Assembly: GCA_035041965.1 (NCBI GenBank)
Contig: JAPYMA010000752.1
Coordinates: 39,585-103,584, forward strand
Direction: 5' to 3'
Length of the DNA: 64,000 nt
Source: Anisakis pegreffii
Lineage: Eukaryota; Nematoda; Chromadorea; Rhabditida; Anisakidae
In this document: in pieces, positions 40,718 through 52,372 of the stretch
How the letters are laid out: each line of letters starts with the position of its first letter
How positions within the stretch are numbered: position 1 is the stretch's first letter
Translations under genes and position numbers: made by a program
The notes under the pieces: generated by a model
What the model saw: the letters and a program-made list of their open reading frames with translations, nothing else
What the model was told of the DNA's origin: nothing
Database searches by the model: none

Positions 40718-43700
40718 GTCAGTTCTCTTATCTCGAAAACAACACTTATTCACTGTCTCAAAAAATGATCAATCTGCATCGAATCACTTTATACTATTGT
40801 CACAAGGAAGTTATATTCTATCATCGCATTCACTTCATATTACTGTATTGCATCTTCTTTTTGCTTCGAACATTCCGCTGATACTTATTGGATTAAGTGA
40901 TCACTTCCATTTCATATGGAAAAAATATTTGTGACTTGCTTGCTTAAAGAATATCCCGGAATTTTTCATGAGGTTGCATTTTTAAAATGAATTGCTTTTC
41001 TAGTAGCACCCACGATTTTGCGCGGCTGATGCGAGAATATTTGTAGGATTTCGAAGTACTTTTATACGAACTGAAAATATTTCTCATAACGAAATTTCTC
41101 CGAATAGACAAGTTTTAGTGACGAAAAAAGAAACGTCACAAAACATTGTGGCTAGACATTTCGTCACTATGACGAATACAAATTGATCTATGAAAGTTTT
41201 GTTGCCCTTTTAAGTGCAAATATAATTCACTGTTTTTGACTGCGAGTATAATTGCCATGCTTCTGATGCAGTATCTAAAAAAAGGAGCGTTTCTCATAAT
41301 AGATTTAAATAATTCAATTAAAAAAATAGCTGTGGGCATTTCTTCTGTTCAAACTACAATAAGAACAAGCGAAATAACCCTTTTTGTCACATTCAACCAC
41401 TGATCTCGTTATTAGTTTCCTTTATAGACGTCTTTTCACACATCCTATAGACAATCTTTTTCGATTTTGGAGAATAATTCATGGATGATGCTTCATTCGA
41501 CAATCGCAAGCATCAATAAATGAATAGCAAACCTCGCTCATTCGATGAACATTCAAACTGTATAATTCTCTTCATTCTATGATGTGATTAATTAACGAAA
41601 ACGAATGACGCACTGTTGAATATTGGGGAAGTTTTTTCCATCAGTGATGATGATATGAACACAATGTCATCACAATTTTTGGGTCAGAAGATATTTGATG
41701 AAGAAAAATTTCGAATGGATGATCGAATGCTCGTGAAATTCAAAACGATTACGACTCGTAGAATTAATCAATCTGTTCGAGAGAGTTTCTTCTCTCTTGA
41801 AGCACGTGAATTACATTTTTAGTTGAATGAAATGGAATCTATTTCCATAGTTCAGAAGGTTTTTACTACATAAATTGACGAGAGTAATGTTCATCCACGA
41901 AAGAAATTCTCAGTTCATGCAAACCTGCTGATTGATTCTTGACAATTTTGCAATTTCAATTGAGTGCGTTAAAAAGTTGCTCAGTGTTTCAACCGAGGAA
42001 TGAATATTGATAGGTGGCCAATGCAAGAAGTGATCACCATTTTTTATAGGAATATCTTCAACATTTCGGTTTTCTGGGAGAGGACGAAGAACTCAGAACG
42101 CAAAGCGTTTTAACGAACGCTATCCTCCGGTTTCAGCGATCCGTTTCATTGCCGTTGACCGCCCAATTAGATGACGTCACGTTCAACGAAATGAAAAAGC
42201 CGCATTGTGCAACTGCGGCAATTCATGCTAGACGCCTTAAGAGATTCGGTTCGAACATTCATTATTTCTAATCGTCTCAGCACAGTTGACAGTCGTCATC
42301 TGTTGTGTTTTGAGTGAACAGTCACTTCTTGTGTTGCGACTATTGCAGTTCCTTTTCATTGAGTATCGCTCTCGACAGCACTTATGTGAACGGGGTATTC
42401 CAATCACGACCTGTAACTTCTGCATTCATGAGCTTCTGGCAACTATAAGGCAAAAGCATTGGTTGTGCCGTGTGCATACAAACGATATCGAATTTTCGTG
42501 GCAATTACATTGAATTGAATGAGACGAATACCAACACTGGAATTCATCATAAAACTTGTTCTGAATGTAAATTTTAGCTACAGCTCCATCGTCACGGTGG
42601 AATAAACTCACCGCTGATAATGAACTCCATTTGAAATGGTTCATCAGCCACTATACCAAAGACATGCCACGTGCTGAAATCAGGTAATCTTCCAGTCGCA
42701 TCACCCCCGTTACCACTGAATTAGTTATGAGATATCCTAATAAAACATCTAGTCGTGAATGTCAACTCAGTAGTTGACGTTACTGGAGTCCTATCACATC
42801 ATATCTTGTAGAAAATGACCAAGGAAGTTCATTACAATAATACAACGTTTGTTGAGGAGTTGTCAGAAAGTGTAATAAGCGCTAAGAAACTGCAAATTCT
42901 ACTAATTTTCACGGATTTCATCGAAGCTTGACCTTTTACTGACCCGAAATGGGCTTCCGACGGATCTTGTCCATTTGTGATCGACCGCTGTACAGGGCCA
43001 TAAGAATGCGAAACAATTATTTGGCATGGCAAACTGAAGTATTCGCTTGCTTGATATGACCACTTTCTCATGATTCACTCCCGATGAAACTTTACTTTGT
43101 TGTTAGATCTAAGCAATTTCATTTCCATCAATCTGTATGCAAAATCTACAGTATCCTGTTGCGTCATGTTTCACAACATACAGTATGCAGTATAGATTGA
43201 AATTTGAATTTTGGATGAGAGATTGATTACCATTAAAAATTGAATGAATGCATCGCTCGCCACGTATGGCAGGCACCAGGACTATAATTCTCTCATCGCT
43301 ACCGTATCCAGTTCATATGTCTTGGTATTTGATAGCATCGTTACGAACTTCTCATCCATTTTTTATTCATCATCATCTAGCAAATCCCGATGTTTACGCA
43401 CCTCCCTTTATGGCGTATCAACTCCACAGTATAACACTGCCTTCTAGTTGACCAATGTCTCGTTAATTCAAGGCAATGTGAGTACTGAACAATGAAATTA
43501 ATGATTGCCTTGAAACACTATTAAAACTCATCAAATAACTTCATCTCAAAATCATGAAAATATCTAGAGAATACTTTTTTGTAATATTATCAGCTGTCGG
43601 TAACTGGAAATGAACAAAATAAGTCAGAAGAATTAAACAAGTAGAAGTAAACTTGCGTAATGTAATGTTTTTCGCGTTCTCTAGCAAATATTGCTTCTCG

Positions 43701-46700
43701 TTCTTGTCATCCACCCTCAGCAACCTCTAAAATCGTCTCAGTTTCATTGCCGAAATATTTCACAGCTTTCATTTGTCAAATTTTGACGATCAATGTTCGT
43801 TTTTAAAAATGAAAATTCAAACGGAGACAAATCGGAACTCCATCATTTTCTCAATTTGTTTTCACTATTCTACATCAAAACAACGTAGCATTTTCATTTG
43901 AACAAACTCTCGTTGCGAAGTACTTTTGATGGTGGAGAGAACGCATGATTGTAATAGGCACTTTTGGGAGTACTTAATCATTTTTGATGTTTTCATTCAG
44001 AACTTATTTCAACAAATTTCCATCTTCTGTTTGACTATTAAATTCCAGTAAACATTTCATTCATTTGAAAACTATCGCAATTAAACATCGAAAGTTGACA
44101 GTAATGATGAATGTGATAAGTAGTGCAAGAGAACGATATTATTAGTGATTATTAGTGGTGTAGATCGATCGTTCGCAAATCGTTCGCTATGTGGTCAACG
44201 CAAACGAAGATTGCGTCGATGCCATCGGTGACGCTACAGTTCGAGGAAGCAACTCAAGAATCAGATGCCGACATAACGATTCTTTGGGCAAAAGGTGACC
44301 ACGGAGATGCGTACAAATTCGATGGTACCGGTAATCACACGAATATACTCGCGCACACCTTCTATCCAAATTATCAAGAGACTGGAACACTCAATGGTGA
44401 TATACATCTTGGTGTGTTTACTTTGCAATCGCTTTATTTTGCAGTAGCATGGCTGCTTCAGATATTAATGTTAAGAGTCAGTACTACTAGAGAACTGGTC
44501 ACCTAGCACAGAGAATGTAAATTCCTTCAGAAGGGGCCATTTTGGCTTATTGCATGTGATGATTTACCTTCGAGCACGCGCAATTTTCTCTGATTTCTTG
44601 GCTTATGCCACTTTCACGGAGTCCTCAGTATACAGAATGAATGAAGGATAGTTATTTAACGTTTTCAATTGACTAGTCAGTCATTGTGTGCCTTGAGCGA
44701 GCCATCACAAGCATTCACTAGATAAGTGCCTTTGAAATGGTATTCGTGGTTCTCACAAATTCGAAACTTTCATACATTATTCCATCAATGAAATAATTAA
44801 TTTTGCATTCAGATGATTCCGAAAAATGGACAAGTGATGGTAGTGAAGAAGGAACTGCATTTTCGAATGTTTTCATCCATGAGATTGGGCATGCGCTCGG
44901 TTTGGGCCATAGTAGACGAAAAGATGCGATCATGTTTCCGATCTACAAGAAGGATGTTCTTGAGCATGGTTCCTTTGATCTAGACGATAAATGTGCACTG
45001 AACTGGAATTACAGTGAGTCGTTATGAATAATGCTTCAAGTGCAAGGTATTTCCCTTGAAAATCATTATTTGTTAAATGATGAGATGAATTCAACGATTC
45101 ACTTTGCAGTTGGACCAACAAATTTTTGTTTGTTCGTATGGCTTATGTCAGAGGTGCTGCCTCGTCAAATCGAGCATGAGGAATCTGACGAGATGGCAAA
45201 TGATTGTGAGCTCATATTTTCGTTCTGATGCATTTGCTGTCGTTACTTGAGCGTGTAGATGGATTAAGTTGAGAAATATTCTCATGATTATTGAATATAC
45301 CAAAACGATTGTAAATATTCGCTGGAAAAGCATAACGAACGTACAGTTCTTGCGTCGAATTTCTTAGCAAATTTTTCGCCAAATTCAATGAATTTGTCAA
45401 GTTTCATAATCTCCAAGATTGAATCGATCTTCAATTCTACAAATAAATAAACTTGAACGATCTAGTGGTCGTTTGATCATATTCGAGCACTTCGTTTGTT
45501 TTTATAAGCAATCAATGATGACTGATTACATTATTTTAAAATCTCAGTAATTACTTAATTAATTGAATAGTTGTTTTTTTCAGTGATGAGTACAATGCAC
45601 ACCGTAGAATTGAGTCTTACATCGAAAGTGGATGGATTGAAGCAGAGGCTTCGTGGTAAGATTTGATAATTCAGTGACTTTGATAACTTAAGATTGAAAT
45701 TTGATAATTCAAGATTGTCGACAATGGGATCCCCAACGAGGTACCATTCCTTGACAAGTTTGTTGCCAGACTTTTTGGCCAGAACCCCACTCCCCGAAAG
45801 AATTCCTCCCCGCCGACACTCCCTCCCGATGAATTTGCTCTTCGACTTTTTTATCGCGCTTCCCAGCCACTTTGCTTCCAACAGTATCACCCGCCTCCTC
45901 GTGCCAAAAAGTTGCTACCCGACGTACACCAGTGACAAATGAAAATGAGCTTCATTTTGAAGTAAATATCATTGACGGCATCTGTGGACAAAATAAACAC
46001 TGAGATAAAGTGGACGTTTATAAATTTGACAAATATCACCTAGGTTATCGTTATCTCAACACTAACATCATACGCTATCATAATTTTGAAGTTTCCATCG
46101 GAGCACACAATCAGCTATTCTGTCATTGCCATTTGCTCGCTGAAATGGGTTGTCTGAGTCTCACTCAGTCATTCAATTAAGTGCAAGTACAATTTCGGAA
46201 ATTATCATAACTTGAAGCGATTAGCTATCAAATTTCAGTAAAATTAGTTCATTTTGAACAGCCATAATATGATTGTTTGCAGAAGTGGCGATACCTCAGT
46301 GCAGAGATGACAACGATGTGAAGCGTAAATTTGAAGAGTTACTACAAAATAAACTCAACTTACCCGATGAAACCGCACTTTCATACAGTTAGTCATCAGT
46401 CTTTGCATTAATTGCAGATTATGTTACAACGAGAACAACTTGCGAAGTATAATATATCCTCGGATTTAATGAGAGTCTGCATTTGGCGAGGAACGCATTG
46501 AGTTGCTCTGAACAATTTACGAAAGAGAAAACAGTAATGCAAATGAAAAGACCTCATGATTGTATCTTGATTATACGATGACGTTAAATCACGCAATTTA
46601 CCTTGTTAGCCCTCATGACAAGCAAATCGGACTAAGTTACATTCAATGCTCGATGACATTTGAAACGATTTTGTGGTTATTTGATGCGCGCAACAGTCAT

Positions 46701-47504
46701 CATTACTGAACGTTCTTTGTGATTTGAAGTTTGCTTTTGTTGGCATTGAATGGACAGTTTGCTGCCGAGTAAAGGAAATGAAGTTGTGTAGAAGATCTGA
46801 TAAGGTTCAGTCACAAAATTAGACACATTTTTGTATCGTGTCCTCTGTCGTTTAAGTGCAACACGTAAATATTGCGATACACCTCACTGTATGTTTGACG
46901 TGCATCCCTATAGATTAACTGAACAAAGTCGAAAACGCAACCTTTCTCGGAGCAGTATACATACCAATTAACTTCTTCACTCAAGACTATTGCAAATAAA
47001 TTCTTCAGCCCACCACTTGAAGATATACTTCACTCGTCAGTTTTTTGATTGCTTTTCCTTACCTCATCTCAATCCAGCTGCATAGATTATTGTTGGTCCA
47101 GACGTTTCGGGTTCTTATGTTTGCTGTCATCAGCTGAATTCAGCGAATTCAGCTGATGACACCAAAAGACATTCAGTGAATCTCTCTAAATTTCAGGTGA
47201 CGTAGTATGTAATTTTTTGAATGGATTGAATAAGTATACTGAAGAAGAGGAGAAAGGAAGAGATTTACGATTGAATGGTAATGAAATCGAAGATGAAAGA
47301 AGTAGTGGTGATGAGAGTAGGCTCGTGCAGATGGCACAACAATTCTTTAGGCAACATTCATCGATACTGCAGCATATGCCACGTCGTCATCGACGTCGTC
47401 TAGCACCAGCGCATCGTTTCAGACATCAACACACTTCACCCTTCGATACTAACTTCTTCGATAGATCATTTTTCAATCACTTCTTCACTTTCTTAGCTCA
47501 GTAA
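40472..47504 (+). CDS. zmp-2: zmp-2 orthologue, secreted matrix metalloproteinase (8 exons)
   Basis: Zinc endopeptidase of the metzincin/MMP family, expected in the secretory pathway and matrix. Exons: 40472-40717, 42050-42248, 42578-42683, 44164-44411, 44813-45013, 45584-45655, 46283-46387, 47197-47504; all phases agree, giving 494 residues. Order: basic N-terminus and hydrophobic signal or anchor segment; propeptide EYLQHFGFLG with cysteine switch KPHCATA; furin-type RLKR; catalytic RWNKLTADNELH, WAKGDHGDAYKFDG, HEIGHALGLGHS (zinc ligands and Glu) and Met-turn AIMFP; then a Cys-containing tail without a hemopexin repeat, ending in an Arg/His-rich and Phe-rich stretch. The first ATG after an in-frame stop is used. 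Lies downstream of let-805 as in C. elegans. Most of it lies within the left palindrome arm. Confidence 0.88.
40718..42049. other. zmp-2: zmp-2 intron 1
   Basis: 1.3 kb, AT-rich. Exons 1 and 2 join in frame (AERIAYAQ to EYLQHFGFL), so no exon need be missing. Confidence 0.65.
42050..42248 (+). CDS. zmp-2: zmp-2 exon 2: propeptide
   Basis: Acceptor TTTATAG, donor GTTCGA, phase 0 to 1. Contains EYLQHFGFLGEDEEL, AILRFQRSVSLPLTAQLDD, switch Cys in MKKPHCATA and RRLKRF at the furin-like site. Lies just outside the part of the palindrome that can be checked here. Confidence 0.88.
42578..42683 (+). CDS. zmp-2: zmp-2 exon 3: start of catalytic domain
   Basis: Acceptor ATTTTAG, donor GTAATC, phase 1 to 2. 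Encodes RWNKLTADNELHLKWFISHY then TKDMPRAEI, the first strand and helix of an MMP catalytic domain. Confidence 0.86.
44164..44411 (+). CDS. zmp-2: zmp-2 exon 4: structural zinc and calcium region
   Basis: Acceptor GTGTAG, donor GTGTGT, phase 2 to 1. Encodes KSFAMWSTQTKI, DADITILWAKGDHGDAYKFD and ILAHTFYP, the His/Asp ligands of the structural zinc loop. Confidence 0.9.
44813..45013 (+). CDS. zmp-2: zmp-2 exon 5: active site
   Basis: Acceptor CATTCAG, donor GTGAGT, phase 1 to 1. Encodes DDSEKW, the zinc-binding HEIGHALGLGHS, Met-turn AIMFP and DDKCALNWNY. Confidence 0.93.
45584..45655 (+). CDS. zmp-2: zmp-2 exon 6: C-terminal tail
   Basis: Acceptor TTTTTCAG, donor GTAAGA, phase 1 to 1. Encodes MSTMHTVELSLTSKVDGLK. 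No known domain. Confidence 0.65.
45714..45940. other. GC-rich block in a zmp-2 intron
   Basis: A C-rich stretch in an otherwise AT-rich intron, open on both strands; probably an old inserted repeat. No termini defined. Mirror at 60315-60541. Confidence 0.35.
46283..46387 (+). CDS. zmp-2: zmp-2 exon 7: C-terminal tail
   Basis: Acceptor TTTGCAG, donor GTTAGT, phase 1 to 1. Encodes EVAIPQCRDDNDVKRKFEEL, then LNLPDETALSY. Confidence 0.7.
47125..47161. repeat. 17-bp perfect inverted repeat in a zmp-2 intron
   Basis: TGTCATCAGCTGAATTC, 3-nt spacer AGC, then the perfect reverse complement, about 35 bp before the last exon. Mirror at 59103-59139. Confidence 0.8.
47197..47504 (+). CDS. zmp-2: zmp-2 last exon: basic/His-rich end
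   Basis: Acceptor ATTTCAG, phase 1, stop TAA at 47504. Begins SDVVCNFLNGLNKY, then an acidic stretch, MPRRHRRRLAPAHRFRHQH and a Phe-rich end RSFFNHFFTFLAQ. Confidence 0.82.
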
Positions 47505-47896
47505 TCATCGACTATTTTTTACAGTTGATGTGCATTTATCAACTCTCATAACTTCACTCCTCCGTTTCTTATTCATTGTATGATCTTGAATATATCCCGA
47601 ACAATATGCAACTTGGAAGCAGCTCGGGCATTAGGATGAGAACATTCAAGGGTAAATTAAAGACGGGAATGTGCAGTTTGGTAGCCAGTGAGATGGGAAT
47701 ATTTGAAGGAGAGTAAACAATTGAGTTGTGGTATACATTTGGTGCTAAGCAGATATTTTCAATTTGAAATGCTATCGATGCACGAACATTTATCTAGGAG
47801 CGGTCACAAATGTTAATGGGAAGTGGGCAACTTAATGTAAGCCTTCAAAAAGATATTTAGTTGCTGGCATGTCCATATAATGAATTCAGTGTTATT

Positions 47897-48810
47897 CACT
47901 GTTGTCATTGTGCTGACGAAACGTTAACAGTGAGCAAAAATTTTTCCAAATCCAAGATCTCTCATATGAAGACCACTGTCTGCGTCCATCGATTACATCG
48001 TATCTCTCTTTTGTTGTATTTCGTCTCGCCTTCTCTCTCATTTGCGTCGTACTACCTTTTCATTACGCGTCTACTCGGCTGCATTATTTCTTCTGGCGAA
48101 TGCATTAAGGTGAACGTTATGACATAAGTTTTGGTTTATGATTTTGGTGGCCCTAAAGAGGGCCGTTGGGTTTAAGGTCCACTGTTCTTGCTCCATTTTA
48201 TATGGGGTACATTTCTGCGATCTGCTTCCACAAGCTGTATACAACTTGTGGAAGCAGGGATCCACGAAATGTTTGGAATGGTTCACTGTTTCATGATGGT
48301 AATTCAGTGGCAAATTTTCGATAGCACCATATGCCGACCATAGATCGGACATAATGCTGGTGCCTGGCAAAATTTTATCCGCGATAATCGGCATAGCTTT
48401 AAATAGTGACTTGTGAAAGGACTGGTTTATTTAAAACCATGAAAACGTACCCCGGGGTCCGTTAACCGATTTCGTCCGCATTAACCGATTTCTGTAAGCT
48501 GGATTCCTTTGCTATAACGGATTTCTGTAATGTTCGTGAAACAATAGAATGATGCTTTCCGAGTATACGTAATCACTGATAATTCTGTCGCATTCTATAG
48601 TGTTCACACTACCTTCAATTTGTCGTTATCTCTATCTCTCCATCGTCTCCATTAAAAAAAACTCTCTCAGCCATTAGACGGATATGGTGAGCGATACACT
48701 CGATGTTTGTAATGGAAGCAGACAGAAAAGTGAGATGAGAGAGCTCTTTCTTTCGGACTTGGAAAATTTTTGCTCGTCTTGAGCGTTTCGTCAGTACAAC
48801 GACAACAGTG
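47897..48810 (-). mobile_element. Merlin-type (ISXO2-like) DNA transposon remnant, left copy
   Basis: The minus strand 48071-48394 (continuing a little upstream) encodes part of a DDE transposase: MPIIADKILPGTSIMSDLWS, AYGAIENLPLNYHHETVNHS and KHFVDP, the pattern of ISXO2/IS1016-like Merlin transposases. It breaks after FVDP, where TGAHT..E is expected. Imperfect inverted termini about 70-100 bp long: 47897 onward (CACTGTTGTCATTG) pairs with sequence ending at 48810 (reverse complement CACTGTTGTCGTTG). No clear target duplication. Degenerate and probably inactive. Confidence 0.7.
48222..48257. repeat. 13-bp inverted repeat interrupting the transposase fragment
   Basis: CTGCTTCCACAAG, a 10-nt spacer, then CTTGTGGAAGCAG. 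It sits just where the transposase similarity ends. Mirror at 58007-58042. Confidence 0.7.
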
Positions 48811-51097
48811 CCCATTTCTCGTGGTTAGAAAATGATTGATTTTGATGATGATGATGATGATGATAATAGTGATGATAGATCAGATCAACACGTTTACGAT
48901 CGAATGAATGAATGTTTTGGGATGCATCAAAGATTTCAAATGTCACACAATCAATTCTTGGGGTTACACCGAACATTATGGCTTCTCAACAGGTTTTTTC
49001 AAATGGAATTCTCTAAAAACGTTCCATTTTCATAAGATAAGATGGGAGGAGACAACAGATAAGAGGAAAGGAACAATGAAATACGAAAAAATTCTAATCG
49101 GATGCCATAAAATATTACATCTTCAGAAGATGATAGGATTCGATAAAAAGAATAACTTCAAAATATGATGAATATTTGCAGACAACGTTTCATGATATCG
49201 CCTCGAATGGGTACAATTTATTACATTGAGCTGATAGTTGAGTAAACATTTTTCGATGATTCCAGTCATCAATCATAAAAACTTGCTCGTTTCTCGATTG
49301 TCTGAGAGATATGAAAGTAACAGAATATGGGGAAAATTAAGAATATATTCTGATTTATTTATAGCACATCAGCCAATGAATTAATCCTCATACTGATCCA
49401 AAATGAATCCAATGTTTTTCGTTGGGGTATAGGAAGATGTGAGAAGAAGAAGATGTTGTAGAAGAAGATGTTTGCGTGCTACCTTCCCATTATGTTTGTG
49501 TGGTTGGGAAAAAAGAGGAATAGACTTATTCTGCGTAACAGTGTTGGTGCGATGTGATCTTGCTACAGTAATTCAATGCCTTTCATCGCATTTACTTCCG
49601 GGTGTATTTTGAACGTATGAGTGGGGTAAACATATATTCTGTGAAAACGTTTTCTTCTCGAGTTACGGGACGTCTGTACTGGGACACAGTTACAGGATAA
49701 TGTAATTTTGAGACGGTTGCCTCAAACAGATTTTGAAAAGCACTTTCCCCTCCAGCAAATTTGTAGCAAGCGTAATCTTTCCGTGATCATTTACTCTTAT
49801 TCGGCCTCAGCCATCGACATTATGATGCGTAATGTTGATGCTGCATTCTAATGCTGTCTGTTACTGTGTCCTATTATAAACTTCTCAAACTTCACAGGGA
49901 ACGATTTTCACACATCTTACAAATTACATCTCAAATGTCTTAAATATAGTCTGCATTGGAGAACGAGAAATCTACCTTTGTGAACATTGAAGCGATCGCA
50001 GATCAACTGATGATTTCATTGTGTGCAATCGATTTACACATCCAACTCGAGAGAACTGCTCGAAACTGAAGCACATCTGTCGATTTCATTAGTTCAATTA
50101 CCTCAAAGTGTGATGTACTTCAAAACTTTGCGATTCTAGTTAGATTGCATAGAATAGTTTATAGAGATTCACTACTCTAGTACTCTAATAAGCAATTTTG
50201 CTCCTTCGCTATCTTATCTCAGTTGCAGAATCATCTCTATTTTCAGTTCTTCATTTTTTTTTGAGTTTGACAAAAAACTGTTATCATTGGATTTGCTCAA
50301 AGACGTAATGGAATTTTTTGATAGCTGATTGTCATATAGAAAGATGTTATAGAAGGCTGATTAATGCAAATTGTAAAATAGCGATTGAGGTTTAACTTAG
50401 AAGGGATCTCTAAAAAATGAGCAGATTGAATCATCTCACAATATTCTTCTAGAAAAGTTAGTTGATTTTTTAGTTTGTAATATATATATATTATATGTGT
50501 ACGTATGCTGTAATATCATTATTACTGTGCTACTGATGTGAGTATCTCAGCTCTATTTGTTGTATATTTTGTGGGCAATTTGTTTTACTTGATGGCTGTA
50601 TTGCTTTTAAGTGCATCGTTTTTGATGGGTGCATTATATGATCAATATTTTATTACTAGTGCTGCTATTATTATTGCTACTATATTACTGTTATTATTGT
50701 TGTTGTTTCTTGAATCAAGATCTCTTTTTTTAATGCTCTGTCTAATGCACTTGATCACAAAAACCAGTTGTGTGCTATGTCGATGTCTTTTCCAATCTGT
50801 TTCCTTGTCGAGAATTGTCACTGCATTGAATCTGAACATTGAAAATCATAATCAGTCGAAATCGAAGACGAAGTGAAAGGATTCTTTTGAATATTTCCTC
50901 ATAATTACTCGTTAATTGCTCTTCAAATGATGCAATGAAACCGGTGTTTTTCTAGATATGAATGTGTGATGTATTCGAGTACAATATCATAGATGAAATT
51001 TATGTGACGTGTAAAGATTGTGTGCAATTAATTACGAAAGAACTGATGTGCAATATAATGAAGTATACTTAATGTGGACTCGAACATAAATGCTATG

Positions 51098-51508
51098 AAG
51101 CGACTTTGTTATGAATATTTATTCGTTTCTTTTTTACACGAGATTTCCGAGATATATGACGATGAATCAGTTTGGCATTTAAAATCATCAATAATCGAGT
51201 ACATATCATTACCCAGAAACTTTTTGAATACAACGAAACATTGGCTGCGAATGCGATTGGAAAAGTTTGAGCCATCAAAGGGAAGACAGCAAAATGTATG
51301 CAACAGTGAAATGATCACGATCTCGGAAGGAATCATTCAATTGAATGATGAAACGTTGAAAATTGCCACAAACAAGCGCCAAACAAGCCTATCAAGTTAT
51401 TTGATCATGAGAAACAGTACGTCATCAGCTGTTTTCTTGAAACGAAAATTATTTTCAACAGAGAATTCTGTTGATGATAAAAAATTATCTTTTTTTGGCG
51501 GTTTTTGA
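51098..51508 (+). CDS. hypothetical protein, left-arm copy
   Basis: An open frame of 136 codons from the first ATG; the frame opens 8 codons earlier, so an upstream exon is possible. Contains EYLFVSFLHEISEIYDDESV, NFLNTTKHWLRMRLEKFEPS, KRQTSLSSYLIM and ends KKLSFFGGF. QTSLSSYL resembles a PCNA-binding box, but that is weak. No family recognised. The arms differ by one Leu/Phe change. Confidence 0.3.
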   Translation, partial: KRLCYEYLFVSFLHEISEIYDDESVWHLKSSIIEYISLPRNFLNTTKHWLRMRLEKFEPSKGRQQNVCNSEMITISEGIIQLNDETLKIATNKRQTSLSSYLIMRNSTSSAVFLKRKLFSTENSVDDKKLSFFGGF

Positions 51509-51876
51509 TGATGATGGAATTTTTTTGGCGTTGTAGTGCACGTTTCACTCGATCATTAAAATGTTTTTTGTTATGTGACAACATTATCAACTACAACAGT
51601 AACAAACGACTAATCGTAAAAATTTTGGTGAGATGTGATATTGGTTACGAGAAGACGGAAGTATCGAATGAATAATTTTTGTTGCGGTGCACGCTCGTTT
51701 CTAACTAGTGTTGATTAGGGATTTTTTTTTTTGAAATGAAATGACGAGTATAGTGCTTTGCTTGACGAAGAAGTTGTTCTCGAACAAGCGTCACGTCACA
51801 TCTGATGATTACAAAAATTGATCATTTGAATGTAACCAGACGAGTTTTTATTCGTTTCAAGTGAAATTTCATAAAC

Positions 51877-52372
51877 TCAAAAACTTCTTCTGCGCTGGGA
51901 TTGTATCAGTTCGATTGAATTTTCGAAATTGTCACGAAACTTCCAGTCTGTGCACGCAACAACAGCAATTCCATCATTGCCTTCAACAAGCTTTTTCGAC
52001 AAGAAAACAAGCGATCGTTGTGACAAGCACAAGTTCTGCACACTAATTGCAACTAATAAATCATCTTCCAAGGGTGTCACTCATAAATCATTCTAACAAC
52101 TAATCCATAAAACTATCGTACCATTCGATTACCACATTTAATGTCTACTTTTACGTACGCTATTTTCGAACTTCACAATATCTAAGATCCGCACAAAATT
52201 TGCTTCGACTCTGAAAATATTGGTGCATACAAAGTCAAAGAAAACCGAACTGCAATTGACAATGCTTAGTTGTGTTCGTTCAACAAACCTGCAGTGATTA
52301 CTATGAATTGCCATCGCCACGAGAGCAATTACTTTGAGAAGCACTCTTTCTCGAGGAAACCTATGAATGTCA
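51877..52372 (-). CDS. candidate small spliced gene, left arm
   Basis: Mirror of 53893-54388 with no protein difference seen. The two would be transcribed away from the palindrome axis. Confidence 0.2.

Noticed and set aside
42237..42513. Opposed small frames around 42.3 kb and their mirrors near 63.8 kb
   Set aside because: Lie in a zmp-2 intron with no domain; duplicated only because the arm is duplicated.
45555..45942. Opposed frames of 111 and 82 codons in a zmp-2 intron
   Set aside because: Result from a GC-rich inserted block lacking stops; no domain on either strand.
48791..49168. Frames with poly-Asp or poly-His
   Set aside because: Translation of a GAT/ATC microsatellite.
50538..50876. 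112-codon hydrophobic frame with a Leu run, mirrored at 55389-55727
   Set aside because: Low-complexity reading of ATT/TTG-rich DNA starting at GTG; no sign of a gene.
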